Shown here piece by piece: positions 32,312 to 40,276 of a stretch of DNA of 64,000 nucleotides. The stretch lies in contig JBDHIK010000005.1 of assembly GCA_039587475.1 (NCBI GenBank), positions 1-64,000 on the forward strand. Reading direction: 5' to 3'. Below the pieces are notes generated by a model. It searched no databases, was not told where the DNA came from, and saw only the letters and a list, made by a program, of their open reading frames with translations. Numbering within the stretch: the stretch's first letter is position 1; every line of letters begins with the position of its first letter. The DNA comes from N074bin45 sp039587475. Lineage in GTDB: Bacteria; Gemmatimonadota; Gemmatimonadetes; Gemmatimonadales; GWC2-71-9. A program made the position numbers and the translations under genes.

Positions 32312-32705
32312 ACAGGGTCGCGTCCTCGGAAATGCGGAGGCGCTCCAGCACGACGCCCCCGGGGAGTCGGGCCTGGATGCGCGGAAAGAGGTGGGCGGCC
32401 AAGGCCTCGCAGGTCGGGAGCATCTTCCCGTCTGCGCAGGCGGGGATCACCTCGTTCAGGTGCTGCTGGTGCAAGGGGTCGAGCACCTCCTGCTGCAAGA
32501 TACCGTCGAGCAGGCGCAGATCCACGATGAGCCCTTCCGGGCCCAGAGGGCCACGCACGGTCACGCCGCACTGGTAGTCGTGGCCATGGCCCGGCGGGTC
32601 GCCCAGGGCGCCGAAGACCTCACGATTCTTCTCAGGGGTCCAGCTGGGTACGTAGTAGCGGTGCGTTGCGAAGAAACGGACCACGCGGGTGAGAGAGACA
32701 GCCAC
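32283..32705 (-). CDS. 6-pyruvoyl-tetrahydropterin synthase/QueD-like protein lacking its catalytic triad
   Basis: The 140-residue T-fold protein aligns with QueD and pyruvoyl-tetrahydropterin synthases. The zinc ligands are kept: His in FFATHRYYVP and the HGH pair in PPGHGHDYQ. So is the pterin-anchoring Glu (PTCEALAAHLF). But where relatives have FGKCNNPNGHGH, this one has FGALGDPPGHGH, replacing the catalytic Cys by Leu; and the usual LDHRHLN is LHQQHLN, so Asp and His are gone too. It starts with GTG two bases after a barrel gene and overlaps fdhD. Canonical QueD activity is unlikely; pterin binding remains possible. Confidence 0.8.
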   Translation of the reverse strand: MAVSLTRVVRFFATHRYYVPSWTPEKNREVFGALGDPPGHGHDYQCGVTVRGPLGPEGLIVDLRLLDGILQQEVLDPLHQQHLNEVIPACADGKMLPTCEALAAHLFPRIQARLPGGVVLERLRISEDATLYADCTEHTG

Positions 32706-32707
32706 GT

Positions 32708-33376
32708 TCAAAAAGCGATACCCAGTCCCGCCATGAACCACGGGGAGATGACCCATTGTCCCGTGCTCGGATTGGCGGCCTGGAAGAGAGGCGGGTAGCT
32801 GAGCTTCCAGAAATTGGCCCGGGCCTCGAAACGGAGCTGAATGGCCTGGGTGATGATCACGCGGGTGCCCAGTGTCGGGGTCAGGTAGATCTTGTTGCCG
32901 AAAGAGAATCCGGAGTTGTCGGCTGGAGTGTTCTCGGCGATGGCCAGCCCGATGACGCCCGCGAAATAGGGTGCCAGTCGGTTCCAGCTCTTGCCCCCGG
33001 TGAGATTCAGTTGTGCCGAGACGTCGAACATGAGGACCTGTTGCGGCACGGGTCCGAGGGTCCTGAGCGTCAGCGTCGTGTCGGATTCGAGGATGACGAT
33101 GTTGCGCTCGAGGTCTGCGACGGTCCCGCTGAACCCGAACTGGAACGTGTTACTGAGACGAATGTCGAATCGGCCTCCGAGGGTGGTGCCATTGTGCGGC
33201 CCGACCCCGAGGCTGCCGCCGCTGCCACCGAAGTACCCCGTGGTCACCGTGAGGGCCATTCCTTTAGTAATGTCGCGGTACGGGGAGTTCCGCGGTTCGT
33301 GTCCGACCTGCGCCTCCGCCGCCCCCACCGCGAGAGCAACGAGGACGGCCACCAGCCAGGCGCGCCGCCTATTCAT
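32708..33376 (-). CDS. Small outer-membrane beta-barrel protein
   Basis: The 222-residue protein has a signal peptide (MNRRRAWLVAVLVALAVGAAEA, cut before QVGH). The mature part is a string of amphipathic strands such as MALTVTTGYFGG, TLGGRFDIRLSNTFQFGFSG and IQLRFEARANFW, ending GLGIAF with the C-terminal Phe used for barrel insertion. It is coupled to gpmI upstream by ATGA and is two bases ahead of the PTPS-like gene, so an outer-membrane protein is embedded between glycolytic and pterin-type genes. Its function is unknown. Confidence 0.7.
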   Translation of the reverse strand: MNRRRAWLVAVLVALAVGAAEAQVGHEPRNSPYRDITKGMALTVTTGYFGGSGGSLGVGPHNGTTLGGRFDIRLSNTFQFGFSGTVADLERNIVILESDTTLTLRTLGPVPQQVLMFDVSAQLNLTGGKSWNRLAPYFAGVIGLAIAENTPADNSGFSFGNKIYLTPTLGTRVIITQAIQLRFEARANFWKLSYPPLFQAANPSTGQWVISPWFMAGLGIAF

Positions 33377-34926
33377 GCGTCCCTCAGATCCCGGCCCGTC
33401 ATCTCAGGCGGCGGGTCGATACCAAGCAAGTGCAGGACGGTGGGGCCCACGTCGCACAGGCTCCCGCCGGCACGCAGCCGGTCAGCGCCCGTGCGCACGC
33501 CGATGAAAGGGACGGGGTTGGTCGTATGGGCCGTATGCGGCCCGCCGGTCTCGGGATCGATCATCATTTCACAGTTTCCATGGTCCGCCGTGATCAGGAC
33601 CGTCGCCTCCGCTGATTCCGCACTGGCGAGGACTCGGCGCAGACAGGTATCCACCGTTTCCACGGCGGAGATGATAGCAGGTTCGACGCCCGTATGGCCG
33701 ACCATGTCGGCGTTGGCATAGTTGCACAAGATGAAGTCGTGGTCTCGTGCCGCAATGGCGTCGCACAACACATCGGTAATGCCCACGGCACTCATCTCCG
33801 GCGCCAGGTCGTACGTGGCCACGTCCCGTCTGGAGGGAACCAGCTCACGCTGTTCGTTACGCATCGGCGGCTCGTGACCACCGTTGAAGAAATACGTCAC
33901 ATGCGGATACTTCTCGGTCTCCGCGGTGCGCAATTGCGTGCGGCCCTGTTCGGCCAGCATCTCTCCGACGATCCGCGCCATGCTCTGAGGCGGGAAGGCC
34001 TGTGGTACGGGAAAGGTCTGGTCGTACTCCGTCATCGTTACCATCGACACCGTAGGCGGGTCTGCCGCAAACCCATCGAAATCCTCCACCATCAATGCCC
34101 GCACCATCTGTCGCATCCGGTCACTCCGGAAGTTGAAGCACAGGATGCCGTCGCCGTCCCGAATGGTGGCGCGCGCCTGTCCGGCTTCGTCGGTCAGGAC
34201 GACCGGCAGAACGAATTCGTCGGTTTCGCCCCGGTCGTAGGCCGTCTGCACCGCCGCGGTGGCGTCGCTCGCCCGGGCGCCGACGCCACGCACCATGGCG
34301 TCGTACGCCGCCTGCGTCCTGTCCCAGCGCCGGTCGCGATCCATCGCGTAGAAGCGACCGGACAGGGTCGCGAGAACGCTGCCAGCCACTCCCAGGCGAT
34401 CCAGATCCTGCTCCAGGGCTCGAACCACCTCCAACCCGGATGTCGGCGGAGAATCACGGCCGTCGAGGAAGCCATGGACCGCGACCGGAATCTGATGGCG
34501 CGCCGCCAATTCGATGCAGGCCAGCAGGTGGCGGTCGATGGCGTGGACCCCACCGAATCCGAGGAGGCCCATCAAGTGGAGCGTCCCACCGGAACGACGA
34601 ACCCCGTCGCAGAGTTCGCTGAGCATTTCGTTCTGAAAGAACTCGCCCGAGGCAACGGCCTGATCGATCCGGACGATATCCTGCATGACGACCCGACCGG
34701 CGCCAAGGTTCAGATGCCCCACCTCGCTGTTGCCCATTTGTCCGGCCGGCAGCCCTACCGCGAGGCCGCTGGCCTCCAGCAGCGTCCGGGCCGGGTGGCG
34801 CCACAGCGTGTCCCATGTCGGTGTTTCTGCCAGCCGGATGGCGTTCCCGTCACTGGCCTCTCGATGGCCCCACCCGTCCAGGACGATCAGGACCACGTTC
34901 TTGGCGGGTGCCAGGCTGTTTGACAT
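33373..34926 (-). CDS. gpmI: 2,3-bisphosphoglycerate-independent phosphoglycerate mutase
   Basis: The 517-residue manganese enzyme interconverts 3- and 2-phosphoglycerate in glycolysis. It has VLIVLDGWGHREASDGNAI, the catalytic Ser67 in QMGNSEVGHLNLGAGRV, VHGFLDGRDSPP, CNFRSDRMRQ, and the metal-binding TADHGNCEMM near the end. A GGAG ribosome site lies four bases before the ATG at 34926. The start codon region coincides with the -35 of the divergent SH3 gene, so the two genes may compete for polymerase. Confidence 0.97.
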   Translation of the reverse strand: MSNSLAPAKNVVLIVLDGWGHREASDGNAIRLAETPTWDTLWRHPARTLLEASGLAVGLPAGQMGNSEVGHLNLGAGRVVMQDIVRIDQAVASGEFFQNEMLSELCDGVRRSGGTLHLMGLLGFGGVHAIDRHLLACIELAARHQIPVAVHGFLDGRDSPPTSGLEVVRALEQDLDRLGVAGSVLATLSGRFYAMDRDRRWDRTQAAYDAMVRGVGARASDATAAVQTAYDRGETDEFVLPVVLTDEAGQARATIRDGDGILCFNFRSDRMRQMVRALMVEDFDGFAADPPTVSMVTMTEYDQTFPVPQAFPPQSMARIVGEMLAEQGRTQLRTAETEKYPHVTYFFNGGHEPPMRNEQRELVPSRRDVATYDLAPEMSAVGITDVLCDAIAARDHDFILCNYANADMVGHTGVEPAIISAVETVDTCLRRVLASAESAEATVLITADHGNCEMMIDPETGGPHTAHTTNPVPFIGVRTGADRLRAGGSLCDVGPTVLHLLGIDPPPEMTGRDLRDA

Positions 34927-34948
34927 GGTTCTCCGGTGTTTCTACAAT
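34920..34948 (+). promoter_or_regulatory. Strong sigma-70-type promoter for the SH3 protein
   Basis: TTGACA (34920-34925, perfect) and TACAAT (34943-34948, one mismatch) are exactly 17 bases apart. The GTG at 34957 lies eight bases past the -10, so the transcript should begin at or beside the start codon. The -35 overlaps the divergent gpmI start codon. Confidence 0.75.
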
Positions 34949-34956
34949 GCCACATC

Positions 34957-35946
34957 GTGACCGACGCGCCGGAATCTAGTCCAGCCCTCATGCGGCTACC
35001 AGCCTTGCTGGGCCTCTGTGCCCTCATCGCGCTCCCCATACAGGCCCAGGAACAGGGCGCTACCCTCCAACCGGGCGCCTTCATGCGCACCCCCATGGGC
35101 GTGCAACTGGGCACGATCCTGGCCGGCGCCACGGTCACCGTGGATTCCACTGCCGGGTCCTGGCGTCACGTCACGCTCGAAGGCTGGATCTTTACGGCCT
35201 CGACCCGACAGGACCGCCGCGAGGGGTTCGACTTGTCCGTGCGGGCCTCCCCGACCGAGAATCTCCGCGCCACCCCCAATGGGACCATCGTCGCCAGATT
35301 GGCGGAAGGCGCCCTGCTGCACCGGGTGAGGACACAGGGCGGCTGGACGCGGGTGCGCCGCAGCGGCTGGATTCCCGAACGGAGCCTCCCCGTCGAAGAG
35401 CAGCTGGTGGCCGAATCCGAGGAGCCGACCACCGATCCCAACCGGGTCGAGGTGCCGGCAGAGGTGTCACTACGGTTGCAGCCGGACGGCCCGGCCACCG
35501 GATCGCTGGCGCCGGGATCCCGGGCCACCGTCATCGCCCGCTCAGGGCAGTGGGCCCGGGTGCAGGTCGAAGGCTGGATCCATCTGGATTCCCTGGCGCC
35601 TGCCTCGGGTGGGGCCCGGATCGGGGTCACCGCGGCGGAGGTCAGAGCCAACCCCGACCGCTATATCGGGCAGCTGGTCGATTGGCAGCTGCAGCTGGTG
35701 GCGGTCCAGACGGCGGACGAGTTGCGGCCTGAGGTACCTCTGGGGCAACGCTACCTGCTCACGCGGGGGCCGGCACCAGAAATCGGCTTTGTCTACGTCC
35801 TGCTCGACGACGAGCAGGCGGAGCGCCTCGAGGGCTTGCAGCCGCTCGAAGACCTACTTCTCCGGGTCAAGATCCTGGCGGCCCGGACCCGATACCTCCC
35901 CAATCCGGTGGTCGATCTGCAGCAGATCCTCGATCCTGGTCCCTGA
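34957..35946 (+). CDS. Secreted protein with three SH3-like domains
   Basis: The 329-residue protein is read from GTG 34957, eight bases behind a strong promoter; ATG 34990 (MRLPALLGLCALIALPIQAQ) would leave just the signal peptide. Three bacterial SH3-like units follow, each ending in the same pattern: GSWRHVTLEGWIFTAS, GGWTRVRRSGWIPERS and GQWARVQVEGWIHLDS. A C-terminal domain of about 110 residues (from PDRYIGQLVDWQLQLVAVQ) is different in character and may bind nucleic acid or ligand. Such proteins often bind cell wall peptides; the target is unknown. Confidence 0.75.
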   Translation: MTDAPESSPALMRLPALLGLCALIALPIQAQEQGATLQPGAFMRTPMGVQLGTILAGATVTVDSTAGSWRHVTLEGWIFTASTRQDRREGFDLSVRASPTENLRATPNGTIVARLAEGALLHRVRTQGGWTRVRRSGWIPERSLPVEEQLVAESEEPTTDPNRVEVPAEVSLRLQPDGPATGSLAPGSRATVIARSGQWARVQVEGWIHLDSLAPASGGARIGVTAAEVRANPDRYIGQLVDWQLQLVAVQTADELRPEVPLGQRYLLTRGPAPEIGFVYVLLDDEQAERLEGLQPLEDLLLRVKILAARTRYLPNPVVDLQQILDPGP

Positions 35947-36045
35947 CGATCTGTTGGCCTGGATCTGGCATGAGCGGGGTGGGAGGATCTACCTTTCGGT
36001 CCGTCCTCATGTGACAGATCCCGACACGAGGCGCAGGAGGCAGGA

Positions 36046-36432
36046 ATGAACGATCTGCTCAAGCAGAGGATTCTGCGGAGCCTGGAGAGCCTGGACGACG
36101 AGCGTGGCTACCGCATTCTCGACTACATCGAGTTCCTCGACAGCAAGTACGCCCAGCGGGCCAATCCGTCCGGTATCTTCGCCAAGATCACGGATACCGT
36201 CGAGGACACCATGCGAGCGGGGAAGCTGCCCATCCAGGCCATTTCGGGCACCATGGGACTGATGGACAGCGCCGGCAAGGTCATGAAGGGTCTGGCCGCC
36301 GCGGGCGAGGTCGTGGTCGGCGAGGCGGTACGGGCCGCCGAGGACGCCACCAGCGCCATTACCGGAGGGACAGATCAGGAGGACACGCCGTCTCAACCCG
36401 GCCAGCGGGGGACGGGGGAAGGCTCGCCATAG
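36046..36432 (+). CDS. Conserved hypothetical protein with an N-terminal helical domain
   Basis: The 128-residue protein begins LLKQRILRSLESLDDERGYRILDYIEFLDSKYA, a helical region like those in DUF2281-type small proteins. The middle is Ala, Gly and Val rich with amphipathic helices, and the tail is low complexity (Ser, Pro, Gly). GGAGG precedes the ATG. There is no signal peptide. Similar proteins appear in related genomes from memory, but no function is known. It lies just upstream of the guaB leader. Confidence 0.65.
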   Translation: MNDLLKQRILRSLESLDDERGYRILDYIEFLDSKYAQRANPSGIFAKITDTVEDTMRAGKLPIQAISGTMGLMDSAGKVMKGLAAAGEVVVGEAVRAAEDATSAITGGTDQEDTPSQPGQRGTGEGSP

Positions 36433-36497
36433 CGCTTGGAGCTTGCGCGGCACTGACCTGCCGTCTATCGTTGGTGATGGAAGCATAATCGTACATC

Positions 36498-36556
36498 CGG
36501 CCCACTACCCACACCGTTCCGGTGTTTGTTGGTGGGCCGTTTTGCATACCGGAACG
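36498..36556 (+). promoter_or_regulatory. Structured guaB leader: hairpin whose loop can pair with the ribosome site
   Basis: An outer stem CGGCCCAC/GTGGGCCG (36498-36505 with 36532-36539) encloses an inner ACACC/GGTGT hairpin (36511-36515 with 36521-36525), and TTTT follows. The inner CGTTCCGGT (36515-36523) is exactly complementary to ACCGGAACG (36548-36556), which contains the GGAA ribosome site of guaB. The hairpin could act as a weak terminator, and the 9-base pairing as a pseudoknot hiding the ribosome site. Candidate promoters upstream (TTGCGC-N17-TATCGT at 36443-36471) are weak. It does not match the guanine riboswitch core. Confidence 0.45.
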
Positions 36557-36564
36557 AAGTCACG

Positions 36565-38022
36565 ATGAGCCCAATTCGCGAACACCCAGCCCTGACGTTT
36601 GATGACGTGCTCCTGGTCCCGGGGCACTCCACGGTGCATCCGCGTGAGGTCTCGACGGTGAGCCGCTTCACCAGAGGCATCACCCTCAATATTCCGTTGG
36701 TGTCGGCGGCGATGGACACCGTGACCGAAGCCGACATGGCCATCGCCATGGCTCGCGCCGGCGGCATCGGGGTGCTGCACAAGAACATGAGCGTCGATCG
36801 GCAGGCCGCCGAGGTCGACCGGGTGAAGCGGAGCGAAAGTGGGATGATCCTCAATCCCATCACGCTGGGGCCCGACCGTCCCGTGCACGAGGCTGCGGCC
36901 TTGATGGCACGGTTCAAGATTTCCGGCGTCCCGATCGTCGATGGCCACGGCCGGCTCATCGGCATCATCACCAACCGGGATCTTCAGTTCGAACGTGACA
37001 TGGAGCAGGCTATTGAGAAGGCCATGACCAAGGACAACCTGGTCACCGCTCCGCTGGGCACGGATCTGGACGAAGCGGAGCGCATTCTGGCGCAGCACCG
37101 CATCGAGAAGCTCCCGGTGGTCGATGAGGACGGCGTGCTCAAGGGATTGATCACCGTCAAGGACATCTTCAAGCGCCGGCAGTTTCCGGACGCCGCCAAG
37201 GATCACCATGGGCGCCTGCAGGTTGCGGCCGCCATCGGTGCAACGCCTGATGCCGCCAGCAGGGCCAAGGCGCTGGTCGAAGCCGGGGTCGACGTCATCG
37301 TGGTGGACTCGGCGCACGGCCACAGTGAGGGTGTCCTTCAGACGATCGAGTCCATTCGCAATGCCTATCCCGACATCCAGTTGGTCGGGGGCAACGTGGC
37401 CACCGCGGACGGGGCGGCGGAACTGGTTCGTCGCGGGGTCGACGCCGTGAAGGTGGGCGTCGGGCCGGGAAGCATCTGCACCACGCGTGTGGTCACCGGC
37501 GTAGGGGTGCCACAAATCACGGCCATTCTGGATGCCGTCAGCAGTGCCGGTGACGTTCCGGTCATTGCCGACGGTGGCATCAAGTATTCCGGAGACGCGG
37601 TCAAGGCCCTGGCGTGCGGTGCGTCCAGTGTAATGATGGGGGCCATGCTTGCCGGTACCGAAGAGAGTCCCGGAGAATCGATCCTCGCGGAGGGACGGCG
37701 ATTCAAGCTCATCCGCGGCATGGGGAGCATGTCGGCCATGCAGGACGGCTCAGCCGACCGCTACTTCCAGCAGGGAGAGGTGTCGCCGTCCAAGATGGTT
37801 CCCGAGGGGATCGAAGGGCGCGTCCCGTACCGGGGGCCGGTTGGAGACGTTCTCTTCCAGATGGTCGGCGGACTCCGAAGCGGTATGGGATACTGCGGCG
37901 TCGCGGATCTCGAGAGCCTGCACACCAGGGCCGACATGGTCAAGATCTCCCCCGCCGGACTCAGGGAGTCTCACCCGCACGATGTAACGATCACCAGGGA
38001 AGCGCCGAACTACAGCACCTGA
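36565..38022 (+). CDS. guaB: IMP dehydrogenase
   Basis: GuaB oxidises IMP to XMP, the first committed step to GTP. The 485-residue enzyme has HPALTFDDVLLVPG, tandem CBS domains at about 95-215 (PIVDGHGRLIGIITNRD, EKLPVVDEDGVLKGLITVKD), the catalytic Cys305 in GPGSICTTRVVTGVG, the flap-region MGSMSAM, and YRGPVGDVLFQMVGGLRSGMGY. The ATG at 36565 follows the structured leader; the GTG-type start upstream would include the leader itself. guaA is not in the window. Confidence 0.98.
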   Translation: MSPIREHPALTFDDVLLVPGHSTVHPREVSTVSRFTRGITLNIPLVSAAMDTVTEADMAIAMARAGGIGVLHKNMSVDRQAAEVDRVKRSESGMILNPITLGPDRPVHEAAALMARFKISGVPIVDGHGRLIGIITNRDLQFERDMEQAIEKAMTKDNLVTAPLGTDLDEAERILAQHRIEKLPVVDEDGVLKGLITVKDIFKRRQFPDAAKDHHGRLQVAAAIGATPDAASRAKALVEAGVDVIVVDSAHGHSEGVLQTIESIRNAYPDIQLVGGNVATADGAAELVRRGVDAVKVGVGPGSICTTRVVTGVGVPQITAILDAVSSAGDVPVIADGGIKYSGDAVKALACGASSVMMGAMLAGTEESPGESILAEGRRFKLIRGMGSMSAMQDGSADRYFQQGEVSPSKMVPEGIEGRVPYRGPVGDVLFQMVGGLRSGMGYCGVADLESLHTRADMVKISPAGLRESHPHDVTITREAPNYST

Positions 38023-38098
38023 GCGACGAGAGGGGAGAAGGGAGAAGCTCTTCTTCCCACTCCTCTCACTCTCTCCTGCTCCCTCTTATCTTCCCCTC
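38023..38098. other. Strand-asymmetric purine then pyrimidine tract
   Basis: The 76 bases between guaB and the DHH gene begin with a purine-rich stretch (GAGAGGGGAGAAGGGAGAAG) and then turn into a long C/T tract with only scattered purines, up to the next ATG. The two halves are imperfectly complementary and could fold into a hairpin. There is no ribosome-binding site before the ATG at 38099. Such tracts can form triplex DNA; no gene is seen in it. Confidence 0.7.
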
Positions 38099-39154
38099 AT
38101 GCCCATCACCCTTAGCGACGACAAACGGCAGGCGGCACGCGACCTGGCCGAGGTATTCCGCCGCGGCCAACGCGTCTGCCTCACGACGCACGTCAATCCG
38201 GACGGGGACGGCCTGGGGAGTGAAGTGGCCCTGTTGCGGTTGCTCCGGGCCCAGGGTGTGGAGGCCGTGGTGACCAATCCCACGCCGACACCACCCCGGC
38301 TTCAGTTCATCTTCGAGGACGCCCCGGAAGCCGACCGAACGGCGGAAGCCATCAAGGAACTGCGTCGCGCGGACGTCATCGTCGTGCTGGACATCGCGGA
38401 CCTCGGGCGGCTGGGATCGCTCGGCCCGGTGGTGGAGGAGCGTGGCGTCACGGTGGCCTGCATCGACCACCACGTCAGCGGCGGGACCCTCCCGGACGGT
38501 CCTCGCTATGTCGACGCCACCGCGGCCGCCACCGGGGAGCTGGTCTTCGAGATCGCGCTGGCCAACGGGTGGGATGTCGATCAGGCCACGGCCCAGGCCC
38601 TCTACGTGGCCCTCATGACCGACACGGGCGGCTTCCGGTTCAGCAACACCCGTCCCCGCACCCTGCGCATCGGCGCCGATCTTCTCGAACGCGGCCTGCA
38701 TCCCGAGGAGATCTACAGCCAGGTGTACGCTTCGGTGCCGGAAGGGCGCCCCAGGCTGGTGGGAGAGGCGTTGCAGACGCTGATGGTGGATCACGACGCC
38801 GGTCTCGCGTGGATCACCGTGCCGCCCGGTGCCATCGAGCGACACGGCCTGACGGCCGATGACCTCGATGGCGTCGTGGAGTATCCCCGGTCCATCGCCG
38901 GGGTACGCATGGCGCTCATGTTCAGGGAGATCGCCCGGGGTCGCATCAAGATATCGGCGCGATCGGTTGGTGACGTGGACGTCGCAGACTTCGCCCGCCG
39001 GTTCGGGGGCGGGGGACACACCAAAGCGGCGGGCCTCTCGGTCGAAGGCTCCCTCGCTGCGGTGCAGGCCCAGGTGCTCGAAGCCGCACGGAATTACCTT
39101 CAATCCGGCCCCGACCAGGAAATCGTCCAGGTCCCGGCGGCCCATGCCGACTGA
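38099..39154 (+). CDS. DHH/DHHA1 phosphoesterase, NrnA-like
   Basis: The 351-residue protein has TTHVNPDGDGLGSE (metal-binding HxxPDGD), LDIADLGRLG, IDHHVSGG (the DHH motif), MTDTGGFRFSNT, and the C-terminal GGGGHTKAAG of DHHA1. NrnA-like enzymes degrade short RNA and dephosphorylate pAp; some act on cyclic dinucleotides. The start is ATG 38099 with no obvious ribosome site, behind a pyrimidine tract. The Mrp gene follows after six bases. Confidence 0.9.
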   Translation: MPITLSDDKRQAARDLAEVFRRGQRVCLTTHVNPDGDGLGSEVALLRLLRAQGVEAVVTNPTPTPPRLQFIFEDAPEADRTAEAIKELRRADVIVVLDIADLGRLGSLGPVVEERGVTVACIDHHVSGGTLPDGPRYVDATAAATGELVFEIALANGWDVDQATAQALYVALMTDTGGFRFSNTRPRTLRIGADLLERGLHPEEIYSQVYASVPEGRPRLVGEALQTLMVDHDAGLAWITVPPGAIERHGLTADDLDGVVEYPRSIAGVRMALMFREIARGRIKISARSVGDVDVADFARRFGGGGHTKAAGLSVEGSLAAVQAQVLEAARNYLQSGPDQEIVQVPAAHAD

Positions 39155-39160
39155 TGAGGT

Positions 39161-40276
39161 GTGACGTTGTCTCTTGAAGCTCGGGTCACCACAGCGCTGA
39201 CCCAGATACAGAACCCCCGACTCGAGAACGATTTGATTTCCGCCGGGATGGTGCGTGACCTCATCGTGTCTGACACGGGCCAGGTCGCGCTCACATTCCT
39301 GTTGGGCCGTGACGACCCGGCGACGCTGGTTCGGCAGACACGTAAAGCCGTACAGGCCGTCGATGGGGTCTCGAGCGTGCAGATCGATGTGGTCGATCCC
39401 GGTGGTGCCGGTGCTGGAGCGGGCGCCCCTGCCGGGGCCCAGCCCGCTGCGGCCCGGACCGAGCCCGTTCCGGCACCGACGCCTTCCGCCATGCCCAATC
39501 TGGGACAGGTCATCGCCATTTCGTCGGGCAAGGGCGGTGTGGGCAAGTCCACGGTTTCGGTCAATCTCGCCGTGGCCCTGGCCCAGGCGGGTCGCCGGGT
39601 AGGGTTGATGGACGGCGACGTCTACGGACCCAACATCCCGAGGATGTTCGGTGTCTTCGACCAGCCAGCCGTCCGCGACGGCCGCATCCAGCCCCACGAA
39701 GCGGCCGGGGTGAAGATCATGTCGTTGGGATTCCTGATTGAACGCGACGCCCCCGCGATCTGGCGCGGTCCGATCATCATGAAAGTGGTGCAGCAGTTCC
39801 TCAACGACGTCGATTGGGGCGAGCTCGACTACCTCCTGGTGGACCTCCCCCCCGGCACCGGCGACGCTCAGCTATCTCTGGTGCAGACCATTCAGGTCAG
39901 CGGTGCGGTGATCGTCACGACGCCCCAGGAAATGGCGGTCGGTGATGCCCTCAGAGGCGCCAAGATGTTCGAACGAGTCAACGTCCCGGTCGTCGGAGTG
40001 GTCGAAAACATGAGCGGGTTCGTGTGCCCCCACTGCCACGAGCGAACCGACATCTTCCTGACCGGCGGTGGCGATCGGCTGGCAGAGGAGACCGGGGTCC
40101 CGCTGTTGGCCCGGGTCCCGCTGCAGTCCCGGCTGGCCGACCACGCCGATCAGGGACTGCCGGTGGTTCTGGCCGAACCGGACAGCCCAGCCGCCGAAGC
40201 GTTCCGGGAACTGGCCAAGACGATTGGAACCAAGTTGGGGGAGAAGCGGATGACGCTCCCCATTATTCAGGGCTAG
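39161..40276 (+). CDS. Mrp/NBP35-type iron-sulfur cluster carrier ATPase
   Basis: The 371-residue protein has an N-terminal MIP18/DUF59 domain (about 1-78), an Ala/Gly/Pro linker, and a ParA-like ATPase with the deviant P-loop SGKGGVGKST at 122-131, GDVYGPNIPRM, VDLPPGTGDAQLS, and the CPHC pair that holds the bridging cluster. Mrp proteins deliver Fe-S clusters to apo-proteins. The start is a GTG at 39161, six bases past the DHH gene. The end shares a CTAG with the convergent gene at 40273. Confidence 0.95.
   Translation: MTLSLEARVTTALTQIQNPRLENDLISAGMVRDLIVSDTGQVALTFLLGRDDPATLVRQTRKAVQAVDGVSSVQIDVVDPGGAGAGAGAPAGAQPAAARTEPVPAPTPSAMPNLGQVIAISSGKGGVGKSTVSVNLAVALAQAGRRVGLMDGDVYGPNIPRMFGVFDQPAVRDGRIQPHEAAGVKIMSLGFLIERDAPAIWRGPIIMKVVQQFLNDVDWGELDYLLVDLPPGTGDAQLSLVQTIQVSGAVIVTTPQEMAVGDALRGAKMFERVNVPVVGVVENMSGFVCPHCHERTDIFLTGGGDRLAEETGVPLLARVPLQSRLADHADQGLPVVLAEPDSPAAEAFRELAKTIGTKLGEKRMTLPIIQG

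Noticed and set aside
36498..36543. Guanine or PRPP riboswitch ahead of guaB
   Set aside because: The conserved core bases of those riboswitches were not found. Only the stem-loop and the ribosome-site complement can be supported.
38066..39697. Minus-strand frame of about 543 codons opposite the DHH gene and mrp
   Set aside because: Both sense genes are clearly conserved; the antisense frame has low-complexity His/Arg/Gly-rich sequence and no family signature.
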